Assembly (NCBI GenBank): GCA_963725035.1
Contig: CAVRWX010000018.1
Span: forward strand, 248,001 to 312,000
Direction of reading: 5' to 3'
Origin: JALZKA01 sp963725035
Lineage (GTDB): Bacteria > Actinomycetota > Thermoleophilia > Solirubrobacterales > 70-9
Length of the DNA: 64,000 bases
This document shows positions 1 to 9,531 of the stretch, piece by piece. Both the position numbers and the translations under genes were made by a program. The notes beneath the pieces were generated by a model. It saw nothing but the letters and a program-made list of their open reading frames with translations. It had not been told where the DNA came from and did no database searches. Positions within the stretch are counted from its first letter, which is position 1. Every line of letters starts with the position of its first letter.

Positions 1-71
1 CGTGCGCGTGCTCTGCGTGAAGTAGCGCTGAACTCGCGCCTGCTGCCGAACCCTCCGCTACCGTTCCCGCG

Positions 72-1262
72 ATGCGCATCCTGATCCTGGGGGGCGACGG
101 ATACCTCGGGTGGCCCACCGCAATGCGGTTCTCCGCGCGGGGCCACGAAGTCTCCATCGTCGACAACTTCGCCCGCCGCCGCTGGCACACCGAGAACGGC
201 ACCGACTCGCTGATCCCTATCGCGAGCCTCGACGAGCGCCTTGACGCCTGGCACGAGCGCTCCGATAACCGCATCCGCTCCTTCGTCGGCTCGATGGAGG
301 ACGCGGCATTCGTCGACGCGGTGATCGCCGACACGCTGCCCGAGGCGATCGTGCACTACGCCGAGCAACCTTCCGCGCCGTACTCGATGAAGTCGCGCGA
401 GACCGCGGTCGAGACGCAGTACTCGAACGTGATCGGCACGCTCAACCTGCTTTTCGCCATGCGCGACCAGGTGCCGGACGCACACCTCGTGAAGCTCGGG
501 ACGATGGGGGAATACGGCACTCCCAATATCGACATCGAGGAGGGCTTCATCGAGATCGAGCACAAGGGGCGAAAGGACACGCTTCCTTTCCCGAAGCTCC
601 CGGGCTCGCTCTACCACCTCTCGAAGGTCCACGACTCCCACAACATCCACTTCGCCTGCCGGATCTGGAGCCTCCGGGCGACCGACCTGAACCAGGGAGT
701 CGTCTACGGCGTCGAGACGGACGAGTCGGCGGACGACGAGCGCCTGATCACCCGCTTCGACTACGACCAGTACTTCGGCACGGTCCTGAACCGCTTCTGC
801 ACCCAGGCCGTGATCGGCCACCCGCTCACCGTCTATGGCGAGGGCGGCCAGACCCGCGGCTTCCTCAACATCCGCGACACGCTCCAGTGCGTGGAGCTGG
901 CGGTCTCCAACCCCGCTGAACTGGGCGAGTTCCGCGTCTTCAACCAGTTCACCGAGCAGTTCTCGGTGGGAGAGCTGGCCGAGCTGGTCCGCGCAAGTGC
1001 CGGCCAGGTCGGCATCGATGTCGAGATCAAGAAGTACCCGAACCCCCGCGTCGAGATGGAAGAGCACTACTACAACGCGACCAACACGAAGCTCATCGAC
1101 CTGGGCCTCGAGCCACACTTCTTGGGCGACGAGCTGGTCCATTCGCTCCTGGGCCTGATCGAGCGCCACAAGGACCGAGTGATCGACTCGGCGATCCTGC
1201 CGACCACTCAGTGGAAGCCGGGCGAGCTCGAAGGAGCCGATCCGGTAGCCGAGTCCCAGTAG
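72..1262 (+). CDS. sqdB: UDP-sulfoquinovose synthase (SqdB/SQD1 family)
   Basis: A 396-residue extended SDR enzyme. The family converts UDP-glucose plus sulfite to UDP-sulfoquinovose, the head-group donor of the sulfolipid SQDG. The N-terminus has the nucleotide-binding GGDGYLGW (residues 7-14), the form typical of SQD1 rather than the general GxxGxxG epimerase. The catalytic YHLSK (Tyr181, Lys185) lies after TMGEYGTPNIDIEEG, and the conserved GEGGQTRGFLNI block follows at about 257. The length matches the family. The ATG at 72 gives the expected short lead before the first beta strand. A glycosyltransferase partner (sqdX) is not in the window, so it may lie upstream. Only 71 bases precede the gene and nothing in them can be assigned. 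The family call is firm; sulfolipid production by this organism is inferred. Confidence 0.9.
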   Translation: MRILILGGDGYLGWPTAMRFSARGHEVSIVDNFARRRWHTENGTDSLIPIASLDERLDAWHERSDNRIRSFVGSMEDAAFVDAVIADTLPEAIVHYAEQPSAPYSMKSRETAVETQYSNVIGTLNLLFAMRDQVPDAHLVKLGTMGEYGTPNIDIEEGFIEIEHKGRKDTLPFPKLPGSLYHLSKVHDSHNIHFACRIWSLRATDLNQGVVYGVETDESADDERLITRFDYDQYFGTVLNRFCTQAVIGHPLTVYGEGGQTRGFLNIRDTLQCVELAVSNPAELGEFRVFNQFTEQFSVGELAELVRASAGQVGIDVEIKKYPNPRVEMEEHYYNATNTKLIDLGLEPHFLGDELVHSLLGLIERHKDRVIDSAILPTTQWKPGELEGADPVAESQ

Positions 1263-1309
1263 CCAGGTTGGGCCCGACGCGGCCCCCGGCTCTAGGTACC
1301 ATCGAAAAC

Positions 1310-2990
<1,681 letters not shown>

Positions 2991-3011
2991 GGCATGAGAT
3001 ACCCAACGACA

Positions 3012-3040
3012 CCAGCTTTTTTCGTGCTAAAGCACTCAAG
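3012..3040 (-). repeat. Hairpin element C, copy 1 (degenerate)
   Basis: Between ilvB and ilvN, the plus strand reads TTTC-GTGC-TAAA-GCAC-TCAAG after CACCAGCTTT. The flanks and the TAAA loop match two other elements in this window (13361-13393 and, inverted, 18966-18998), while the stem bases differ and remain complementary. This copy has extra T residues and diverges in the GCACATGCTGC flank. Its orientation relative to the downstream gene is opposite to the other two copies. Confidence 0.5.
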
Positions 3041-3052
3041 GACTACTGGCTG

Positions 3053-3607
3053 ATGGGCGAACCGGGAACACCTGAGCTGGTCAAGCTCGAGGACCTCGAG
3101 GCGTCGAGCGCGCTCACCGGCCGCAAGCACATCCTCAGCCTCATGGTCGAGAACAAGCCGGGCGTCCTGGCGCGCATCGCCGGGCTCTTCAGCCGCCGCG
3201 GCTTCAACATCGACACGCTCGCAGTTGGCCCGACGGAGGACCCGGACGTCTCGCGCGTGACGCTCACGCTCGACGGCGCGGTCCACCCGATCGACCAGGT
3301 CACGAAGCAGCTTCACAAGCTCGTCAATGTGATCAAGATCCGCGACATGGAGCCCGACGGGACCGTGGCTCGCGAGATGGCGCTGTTTCGCGTCAACGCT
3401 GCGGTTGAGAACCGCGGCGAGATCATGCAGTTCGCCGAGATCTTCAACGCGAAGATCGTCGACGTCTCGCGCCGGACCCTCACGATCGAGGTCACCGGCT
3501 CCCAGGACAAGATCGACTCGTTCGAGCGCATGGTGCGCCCGCACGGCCTGATCGAGATGGCCCGCACCGGTGAGGTCGCGATCACCAAGTCGCGGCCGGA
3601 CGCCTGA
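3053..3607 (+). CDS. ilvN: Acetolactate synthase small (regulatory) subunit
   Basis: This is the regulatory partner of IlvB that confers valine feedback control. An ACT domain begins at about residue 21 (KHILSLMVENKPGVLARIAGLFSRRG with FNIDTLAVGPTEDP). A second ALS-small-subunit domain follows (REMALFRVNA...IVDVSRRTLTIEVTG). Starting at ATG 3053 gives 184 residues, close to the usual 160-180. The start is only moderately supported because no strong ribosome-binding site precedes it and the frame stays open upstream across hairpin element copy 1. It lies 62 bases after the corrected ilvB stop, so the two are probably co-transcribed. The stop overlaps the proposed CTG start of menF. Confidence 0.88.
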   Translation: MGEPGTPELVKLEDLEASSALTGRKHILSLMVENKPGVLARIAGLFSRRGFNIDTLAVGPTEDPDVSRVTLTLDGAVHPIDQVTKQLHKLVNVIKIRDMEPDGTVAREMALFRVNAAVENRGEIMQFAEIFNAKIVDVSRRTLTIEVTGSQDKIDSFERMVRPHGLIEMARTGEVAITKSRPDA

Positions 3608-4998
3608 CCGCTGGGCTCGACACCCTCACGGGAAAGCTCGCGGAGCTAGCCGCTCGCTGGGACGGGAAGTCGCGGCGGCTCGTCAGCGCGACCGTCGAGG
3701 TCGAGCTGAGCGACCCCGTCGGCTCGATCGTCGCCGCGCGCCTCGCCTCGGACCGCTGGTTCGCTTGGGAGGAGCCCGATCGCGGGTTTGCGCTCGCCGG
3801 GCTCGGCTCCGCTGCCGAGACGATCTCGCGCGGCCCGGGCCGCTTCACGGATCTTTCGTCGGGCTGCGCGGACGTCCTGCGCGACCGCATCTCGGATGAG
3901 CCCGCGGGGCTGCCAGCCGGCGCCGGGCCGGTGTGGGTGGGAGGCCTGGCGTTCGCCGAGGACGGCGGCGGCTCGGCGCACTGGTCATCGCTTCCCCCGG
4001 CGCTGCTCGTCCTACCGGAGCTTTCCGTAGCGCGCGACGGGGATCAAACGTTCCTGACCGCGGCAGCGATGCTGGCTCCGGGTGACGATCCGGCCGAGGC
4101 GCTCGCGGCGCTCCGTGCCCGCCTCGCGGCCCTCACAGACAAGCCACTTCCGATGCTCGACCCAGCCGCGATCGGCCAGGTGCGTGTCGCCAGCGCCGCG
4201 GAGCCTTCCGCGTACGAGCGCGCGGTCGCCCGCGCCGTCGAGCGCATCCGCGCCGGCGAGCTGAAGAAGGTCGTCCTGGCGCGCGAGGTCCGCGCCGAGG
4301 CTCCACGCGCTCACGATCCGGCAGCGCTCTTCGGGGCCCTCCGGGAGCTCTTTCCCTCTTGCTACTGCTTCTGTGTCGGCACGCCCGAGGCGGCCTTCAT
4401 CGGCGCAAGCCCCGAGCTACTCGTCAGACGGCGGGGTGCGGGAGCCCAGGCGGTCGCGCTCGCTGGCTCGACCCGCCGCAGCGCCGATCCGGCCGTCGAT
4501 GACCATCTGGGCGAGCAGCTCCGCCAGTCGGCCAAGAACCGCGAGGAGCACGAGATCGTCGCGAAGCGGATCGAGCGGGCCCTGCGCCCGTACTCGGTGT
4601 GGGTCGAGGCAGCGCGCGAGCCGATGCTCGTGAAGGTCGCGAACATCCAGCACCTCGCGACGCCCATCCACGCTCAGTTGGCCGACCCGCGTTCGGCGGT
4701 CGAGTTGGCCGGGATGCTCCACCCGACGCCGGCCGTCGGCGGCGAGCCCGGGCCCCTGGCGGTCGAGGCCATTCCGGAGCTCGAGGACCTCGACCGCGGC
4801 TGGTACGCGGGGCCGGTCGGCTGGATGGACGCGGTCGAGGACGGGGAGTTCTGCGTCGCGCTTCGCTCGGCGCTCCTGCGCGACCGCACGGCCCACCTCT
4901 TCGCCGGCGCGGGCATCGTGGCGGACTCGGACCCAGAGGCGGAGCTGGCCGAGACCGAGCTCAAGCTCGGCGCGCTCTTGCCGCTCGTCGCGGGCTAG
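3604..4998 (+). CDS. menF: Isochorismate synthase (MenF/EntC family)
   Basis: A chorismate-utilising enzyme that isomerises chorismate to isochorismate, the first committed step of menaquinone synthesis. The C-terminal chorismate-binding domain is clear: LKKVVLAREV, ELLVRR, the LAGSTRR block, the NREEHEIVAKRI helix, and HPTPAVGGEP. The first GTG (3931) would delete homologous N-terminal sequence (RLVSATVEVELSDPVGSIVAARL...). That frame is open back to 3574 without any ATG, GTG or TTG. CTG 3604, which overlaps the ilvN stop as CTGA, gives 464 residues and is the most natural start. An indel hiding a normal start is the alternative. The other men genes lie 4.5 kb downstream on the opposite strand. 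Confidence 0.87.
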   Translation: MTAGLDTLTGKLAELAARWDGKSRRLVSATVEVELSDPVGSIVAARLASDRWFAWEEPDRGFALAGLGSAAETISRGPGRFTDLSSGCADVLRDRISDEPAGLPAGAGPVWVGGLAFAEDGGGSAHWSSLPPALLVLPELSVARDGDQTFLTAAAMLAPGDDPAEALAALRARLAALTDKPLPMLDPAAIGQVRVASAAEPSAYERAVARAVERIRAGELKKVVLAREVRAEAPRAHDPAALFGALRELFPSCYCFCVGTPEAAFIGASPELLVRRRGAGAQAVALAGSTRRSADPAVDDHLGEQLRQSAKNREEHEIVAKRIERALRPYSVWVEAAREPMLVKVANIQHLATPIHAQLADPRSAVELAGMLHPTPAVGGEPGPLAVEAIPELEDLDRGWYAGPVGWMDAVEDGEFCVALRSALLRDRTAHLFAGAGIVADSDPEAELAETELKLGALLPLVAG

Positions 4999-5054
4999 CC
5001 GCCAGACCTGCGGGATCTGTAACGGAGCGGTTAACGAGTCCCTACACTGTCGGG

Positions 5055-6167
5055 ATGCTTAAAGGCAGCCTAAAGCGGCCTTCGGCAGGCTCACCCGCGT
5101 ACGCATCCGACGATGACGTCGGCCGTGCGTGGCTCGCGCCTGTGGCCATCGCTGCCTTTTCGGCATCCCTCATGATCATCGTCGCCACGGTGGAGAGCCT
5201 GCCGCTGCGCGACCCCGACGCCCGCTACGTCGGCTCGCCGCTGGCTCTGATCGGCGTCATCGCGGGGATCTTCCTCGTCCTCGACCTCGTCCCTCGCTCC
5301 TGGCGCCACTCGCGTGAGACGGGCACCTCGCTTCCGGCCTCCTTCGTCGGCGTCTTCGAGGAGCGCTGGTGGGGCCGTCGCGGCCTGGTCGTGATCGTGG
5401 CGCTGCTGTCGTTCTACGTCACCTACATCTCGTACCGCAACCTCAAGAGCTTCCTGCCCTTCGTGACGGACGCCAACTTCGACGGGGAGCTCCTCTCAAG
5501 CGAACGCTGGCTCTTCTTCGGCAACGACCCCGCCGAGTTCCTTCACAACATCCTCGGCACGGGCTTCTCGGCCGAGTTCCTCTCAGCCGTCTATCTGGCC
5601 TTCCTCACCTTCGTTCCGATCTCGCTCGCGATAGCGCTGATCTGGTCGAACCGCCTGCGCGTCGGGATCACCTACGTCAGCGCTATCTCGATCTGCTGGA
5701 TTCTCGGAGCGCTCTCGTACTACATCCTGCCTGCGCTCGGCCCTGCCTTCGCCGATCCCCAGGTCTTCGCCAGCCTGCCCGACACGGGCGTGGCGCAGCT
5801 CCAGGCGACCCTGCTCGAACACCGCCGCGAGGTCTTGGCAGACCCGGCCTCGACCAATGCGGTCCAGTCGATCGCAGCGTTCGCGTCGCTTCATACAGGC
5901 GTGCTCGTCGCCGCGGCGCTGATCGCACACCGCTCCGGCGCGCATCGCGCGGTCCGCTATGGCCTGTGGTCGATGCTCGGTTTCACGGTCATCGCGACCG
6001 TCTACTTCGGCTGGCACTACATCATCGATGACTTCGCCGGCCTGTTCATCGGCCTCGTCGCCGTCTGGGGCGCCGAGCGGATGACGACGCGCCTGTCGGC
6101 CCCGCGCGAGCGGAGCCGCGAGCTCATACCAGGGCCGTTGCCAGGTAGTAGCCGAGCGGCACCGTGA
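5055..6167 (+). CDS. PAP2-superfamily multi-pass membrane protein (PAP2_3 / inositolphosphorylceramide synthase-like)
   Basis: A 370-residue integral membrane protein with at least six hydrophobic segments (for example SASLMIIVATV, LIGVIAGIFLVLDLV, GLVVIVALLSFYVTYI, FVPISLAIALIW). The C-terminal half carries the two phosphatase-type signatures of PAP2_3 proteins: AAFASLHTG (His of the first catalytic motif) and GWHYIIDDFAGLFIG (His and Asp of the second). Proteins of this type handle phosphorylated lipids or polyols at the membrane, and the neighbours cdsA and pgsA suit a phospholipid role. The substrate is not known. ATG 5055 follows a 56-base gap after menF. The last 44 bases overlap the end of cdsA, which is convergent. 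Confidence 0.72.
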   Translation: MLKGSLKRPSAGSPAYASDDDVGRAWLAPVAIAAFSASLMIIVATVESLPLRDPDARYVGSPLALIGVIAGIFLVLDLVPRSWRHSRETGTSLPASFVGVFEERWWGRRGLVVIVALLSFYVTYISYRNLKSFLPFVTDANFDGELLSSERWLFFGNDPAEFLHNILGTGFSAEFLSAVYLAFLTFVPISLAIALIWSNRLRVGITYVSAISICWILGALSYYILPALGPAFADPQVFASLPDTGVAQLQATLLEHRREVLADPASTNAVQSIAAFASLHTGVLVAAALIAHRSGAHRAVRYGLWSMLGFTVIATVYFGWHYIIDDFAGLFIGLVAVWGAERMTTRLSAPRERSRELIPGPLPGSSRAAP

Positions 6168-6958
6168 ACAACAGCGCATCGACTCGGTCGAGCACTCCTC
6201 CGTGCGCGCCCAGAAGCGTTCCCGAATCCTTGACGCCAGCCTCGCGCTTGAGCGCGGACTCGAAGAGGTCGCCGCAGACCGCCGCGATGGTGATCGCCAG
6301 GCCGAACAGCGCCGCCTCCCACAACTCGAACCACGGTTCGTCGACGATCGCGGCCAGGACGACGACCGCCGCGGTGCCCCCGGCGATGCCGGCGACGAAC
6401 CCCTCGACGCTCTTGTTTGGCGAGACCGATGGCGCCAGCGGCGTCTTGCCGAAGAGCGACCCCAGGATGTGGGCGAAGGTGTCGCCGAGGAACGTCCCCA
6501 CCAGCACGGCGAGGACCAGCACTCCGCCGTCTTCGAGCTCGCGCAGGAGCACTCCGTGCGCCAGCGCAGCGCCGACCCAGATCAGGCAGAGCGTGCCGGC
6601 AAGCACGGACTGCGTCCGGTCTCCGGCAGCGGGTCACCGCGAACGAGCCGATCGCCAAGACGCCGAACGCCGCCATGAGCGCCGGTGCCAGAGCCTCCGG
6701 GCCGTCGATCGCCGTGGCGGCGATGATGCCGGCGGTCAGCGCGCCGGTCGCGAGCGCGAGCGCCCGCGAGTCGCGCAGGAGCCTTGCGCCCTCGAACGCG
6801 GCGAACGCGGCGACGACCGCCACGAGGGACGCCCACGCCGCGCCGCCGACCCACAGGAGCGCCGCGACCACGGCGGCGCCAGGGATCGCAACTAAGAGAC
6901 GGCCGGGCAGGTCGCCCAGCCGCCCGCGCCGCGGCGTCCCCTTCTCGTCAACGCTCAT
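6124..6958 (-). CDS. cdsA: Phosphatidate cytidylyltransferase, frameshifted near 6610-6640
   Basis: Makes CDP-diacylglycerol from CTP and phosphatidate in the membrane, the precursor for PgsA. ATG 6958 starts a hydrophobic N-terminal half (LLVAIPGAAVVAALLWVGGAAWASLVAVVAAF...) that reads to about 6620. The conserved half (LAGTLCLIWVG..., LVGTFLGDTFAHILGSLFGK, SPNKSVEGFVAGIAGG, FGLAITIAAVCGDLFESALKREAGVKDSG, GGVLDRVDALLF) is in another frame to the stop at 6124. The CdsA signature with its Asp/Lys residues is intact. A one-base insertion around 6610-6640 explains the split; corrected length is about 277 residues. It is divergent from pgsA across 39 bases, which fits a shared regulatory region for two consecutive lipid steps. 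Confidence 0.88.
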
Positions 6959-6997
6959 TCGCGAACCCTCGCAGATGGGCAGGGGGTGGCAGCGCCG

Positions 6998-7501
6998 GTG
7001 AACGCCCCCAACGCACTCACGCTTTCACGCATCGCACTGGTCCCCGTCCTCGCGATCTCGCTCAATCAGGCGCGGTGGGACCTCGCCCTCGGCGTCTTCC
7101 TCATCGGAATGGTCACCGACGTCCTCGATGGGCACATCGCGCGAACGCGGGGCCCCATCACGGATTTCGGCAAGCTGATGGATCCGATCGCCGACAAGCT
7201 CTTCGTCGGCACGGCGTTCGTCAGCCTCGCCGCAATGGACCGGGTCGACGTCGCGATCGTCGTCGTCATCCTCAGTCGCGAGGTGGCGGTGAGTGGCCTG
7301 CGCTGGTACGCCAAAGGGCGAGGCGTCGTAATCAGCGCCGACGCGTTCGGAAAGGCCAAGACCGGACTCCAGGTTCTGACCATCGCGACGCTCATCTGGG
7401 TCCCAGACCCGTACCTGGACGGCCCGCTTCTCCTCATCGCCTTGACGACTGCCGTCACAATCATGTCCGGCATGTCGTACTTCATCTCTTACGCGACGTA
7501 G
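6998..7501 (+). CDS. pgsA: CDP-alcohol phosphatidyltransferase, probable phosphatidylglycerophosphate synthase
   Basis: About 167 residues with several membrane spans. The CDP-alcohol phosphotransferase signature is complete (DVLDGHIAR, then GKLMDPIAD), giving the metal-binding aspartates. The N-terminus NAPNALTLSRIALVPVLA is typical of PgsA, which exchanges CMP of CDP-diacylglycerol for glycerol-3-phosphate. GTG 6998 sits about 10 bases after an AGGGGG ribosome-binding site and is preferred; GTG 6986 is in frame and possible. The divergent neighbour cdsA makes its substrate. Phosphatidylinositol-phosphate synthases share the signature, but the N-terminus and TDFGKLMDPIADK fit PgsA better. 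Confidence 0.86.
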   Translation: MNAPNALTLSRIALVPVLAISLNQARWDLALGVFLIGMVTDVLDGHIARTRGPITDFGKLMDPIADKLFVGTAFVSLAAMDRVDVAIVVVILSREVAVSGLRWYAKGRGVVISADAFGKAKTGLQVLTIATLIWVPDPYLDGPLLLIALTTAVTIMSGMSYFISYAT

Positions 7502-7540
7502 TAACCGGGTCGAGCCGGCCTCCTCACCGGGCTGATCCCA

Positions 7541-8644
7541 ATGCCCGATCCTGCCGCGGCCAACGAGCCGGCTGGCCTCCACGACCTGTCCTGCGCGGTT
7601 CATCTTCACTCGGACTACTCGGACGGCACCGCGTCGATCCCCGAGCTAATGGAGGCCGCGCGGGAGGCGGAGATCGACGTCGTCCTTCTGACCGACCACG
7701 ACACCCTGGGCGCCAAGGACGACGGGCACGAGGGCTGGCACGGTTCGGTCCTCCTGGGCGTCGGCCTCGAGGTGACGCCGCGGGCGGGGCACTACCTGGC
7801 CTTCGGCATCGACAAGACGATCAAACACAAGGGCCTGTCCGAGGCGGACATCGCTGACGCCGTCGCCGAGGCGGGCGGCTTCGGTTTCGTCGCTCACCCA
7901 TGGTCGAAGGGCGCGCGCATCCTCGAGCGCTACGGGCGCTTCGTGAAGCGCGGGCTGCCGCACGGCTGGAAGGACCTCGACCTGGACACCGTCGCCGGAA
8001 TCGAGCTGTGGAGCCTCACCACGGACGCGTCAGAGGACTGGCGCGGCCCGGTGGACGCGGTCCGCTACATGCGCGACCCCGAGGCGCAGCTCGACGGGCC
8101 TCGGCCGGAGGACCTCGTCGCCTGGGACCGGATCTGCGAAAGCCGCCGCTTTGTCGCAATCGGCGGCCTCGACGCGCACCAGCACGGGATCCGCGTTCGC
8201 GGCCGGCTCTGGAGCCCGATGCGTAACGCCCGCTACTTCGCGATCCTCTCGACCTACGTCTGCCTGACAGAGGCGCCGCTCGGCGGCGAGCACGGCCAGG
8301 CCGACCTCGAGCTCGTCTACGAGGCGCTCCGCGAGGGGCGGTGCTACATCGCGGTCGACGCGATTGCACCGGGCCGCGGCTTCCGCTTCTGGGGAGCGTC
8401 CAGCGACGGTCACGCGATGATGGGCGAGGAGCACCCCGCGGGGACCTGGACCCTTCGCGCGTCACTTCCCGAGGACGCCCGGGTGGTCCTCCTGCGCAAC
8501 GGCGAGCCGGTGGCCCAGACGGAGGGCCGAACCCTCGAGCACGAGGTGACCGAGCCCGGCGCCTACCGCATCGAGGCCCACCGCCACTGGCGAAAGCGCG
8601 AGCGCCCATGGATCTACTCAAACCCGATCTACCTCCGCTCATGA
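7541..8644 (+). CDS. PHP-domain metal-dependent phosphoesterase
   Basis: A 367-residue cytoplasmic protein. The N-terminal PHP domain shows the metal-binding motifs in order: AVHLHSDYSDG (residues 19-29), LLTDHDT, GLEVTP, a later FVAHPWS, and GGLDAHQHG. These form the trinuclear metal site of PHP phosphoesterases. The C-terminal 100 residues (GFRFWGASSDGHAMMGEE...EVTEPGAYRIEAHRH) look like a small beta-sandwich found in predicted PHP hydrolases. The substrate is unknown; stand-alone PHP proteins include nucleotide and polyol phosphatases. The stop overlaps the next ATG (ATGA at 8641), so translation is probably coupled to the esterase. Confidence 0.78.
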   Translation: MPDPAAANEPAGLHDLSCAVHLHSDYSDGTASIPELMEAAREAEIDVVLLTDHDTLGAKDDGHEGWHGSVLLGVGLEVTPRAGHYLAFGIDKTIKHKGLSEADIADAVAEAGGFGFVAHPWSKGARILERYGRFVKRGLPHGWKDLDLDTVAGIELWSLTTDASEDWRGPVDAVRYMRDPEAQLDGPRPEDLVAWDRICESRRFVAIGGLDAHQHGIRVRGRLWSPMRNARYFAILSTYVCLTEAPLGGEHGQADLELVYEALREGRCYIAVDAIAPGRGFRFWGASSDGHAMMGEEHPAGTWTLRASLPEDARVVLLRNGEPVAQTEGRTLEHEVTEPGAYRIEAHRHWRKRERPWIYSNPIYLRS

Positions 8645-9531
8645 ACCTTCCCTCCGGGGTCGTTCGCAAGGTCGATCGCCTCGTGCTTTCGCGGACGTTT
8701 GGGATGGGCTATCGCTCGGGGCGGCTCTTTGTCGAGGCGCTGTCGTACCTCGATCCGATGCCGCGCGGGGTCGACGTGCGAAAGGGGACCGTCGCCGGCA
8801 GGCAGTCCCTGCTCGTCGTGCCCGACGGCGCCGATGAGGCGCCGCGCGTCGTCTGGATGCACGGAGGCGCCTACTGCTTCAACTCGCCGCGCGCCTACGC
8901 CCCCCTGGTGGCCCACCTCGCCAATGCGCTCGGCGTGAGCGCGATCCTGCCGAGCTACCGCCTGGCGCCCGAGGATCCCTATCCGGCGGGGCACGAGGAC
9001 ACGCTGGCTGCCTTCCGGGCCATCCGCGATCAGGGGCATCCCGTGATCGTCGCGGGGGACTCAGCCGGCGGGGGCCTGGCGATCGCCACCGCCATCGCGC
9101 TTCGCGATGCGGGGGAGCCCGGCCCGGCCGGGATGCTCCTGATGTCGCCGTGGGTGGACCTAACCGTCTCGGGCGAGTCGATCCATGCGAACGACGGCAA
9201 GGACGCGATCCTGCGGGCGAAGGACATTCCGAAGCACGCAGCCGCCTACGCGGGCGGGCTCGACGTCGCCGATCCTCGCCTTTCGCCGCTCTTCGCCGAC
9301 CTCGCGGGCCTGCCCCCGACGCTGATCCAGTGTGGAAACGAGGAGCTCTTCTTCTCCGAGGGCACCGAGTTTGCCTCGCGGCTGGAGGCCGCGGGTACTC
9401 CGGTCGAGCTTCAGGTCTATGAAGGGATGTGGCACGACTTCCAGGTCCACGCGGGGATGATGGCCGAGGCGGCGACGGCTGTTCAGCGGATGGCCGACTG
9501 GGCGAAGCCGCTAGTCGCCGAGGGCGTTTAG
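8641..9531 (+). CDS. Alpha/beta hydrolase, hormone-sensitive-lipase-type carboxylesterase
   Basis: 296 residues from ATG 8641. It has the HSL-family oxyanion motif HGGAYCF (74-80), the nucleophile elbow GDSAGGG (Ser141), an acid in the DPRLSPLFADL region and a catalytic His in YEGMWHDFQ near the C-terminus. The family hydrolyses short acyl esters; the natural substrate cannot be inferred. The ATG overlaps the stop of the PHP gene by four bases. An in-frame ATG at 8608 would add 11 residues. The 3' end overlaps convergent menD by 21 bases. It lacks the sequence features of MenH despite sitting beside men genes. Confidence 0.83.
   Translation: MNLPSGVVRKVDRLVLSRTFGMGYRSGRLFVEALSYLDPMPRGVDVRKGTVAGRQSLLVVPDGADEAPRVVWMHGGAYCFNSPRAYAPLVAHLANALGVSAILPSYRLAPEDPYPAGHEDTLAAFRAIRDQGHPVIVAGDSAGGGLAIATAIALRDAGEPGPAGMLLMSPWVDLTVSGESIHANDGKDAILRAKDIPKHAAAYAGGLDVADPRLSPLFADLAGLPPTLIQCGNEELFFSEGTEFASRLEAAGTPVELQVYEGMWHDFQVHAGMMAEAATAVQRMADWAKPLVAEGV

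Noticed and set aside
5055..5100. Possible fourth copy of hairpin element C at the start of the PAP2 gene (two TAAA boxes and CCTTCGGCAGG)
   Set aside because: The bases around TAAA do not form the required paired stem and the GCACATGCTGC flank is absent.
8641..9531. The esterase as MenH
   Set aside because: It has the HSL-type HGG motif and a GDSAGGG elbow, not the SHCHC synthase pattern; proximity to men genes alone is not enough.
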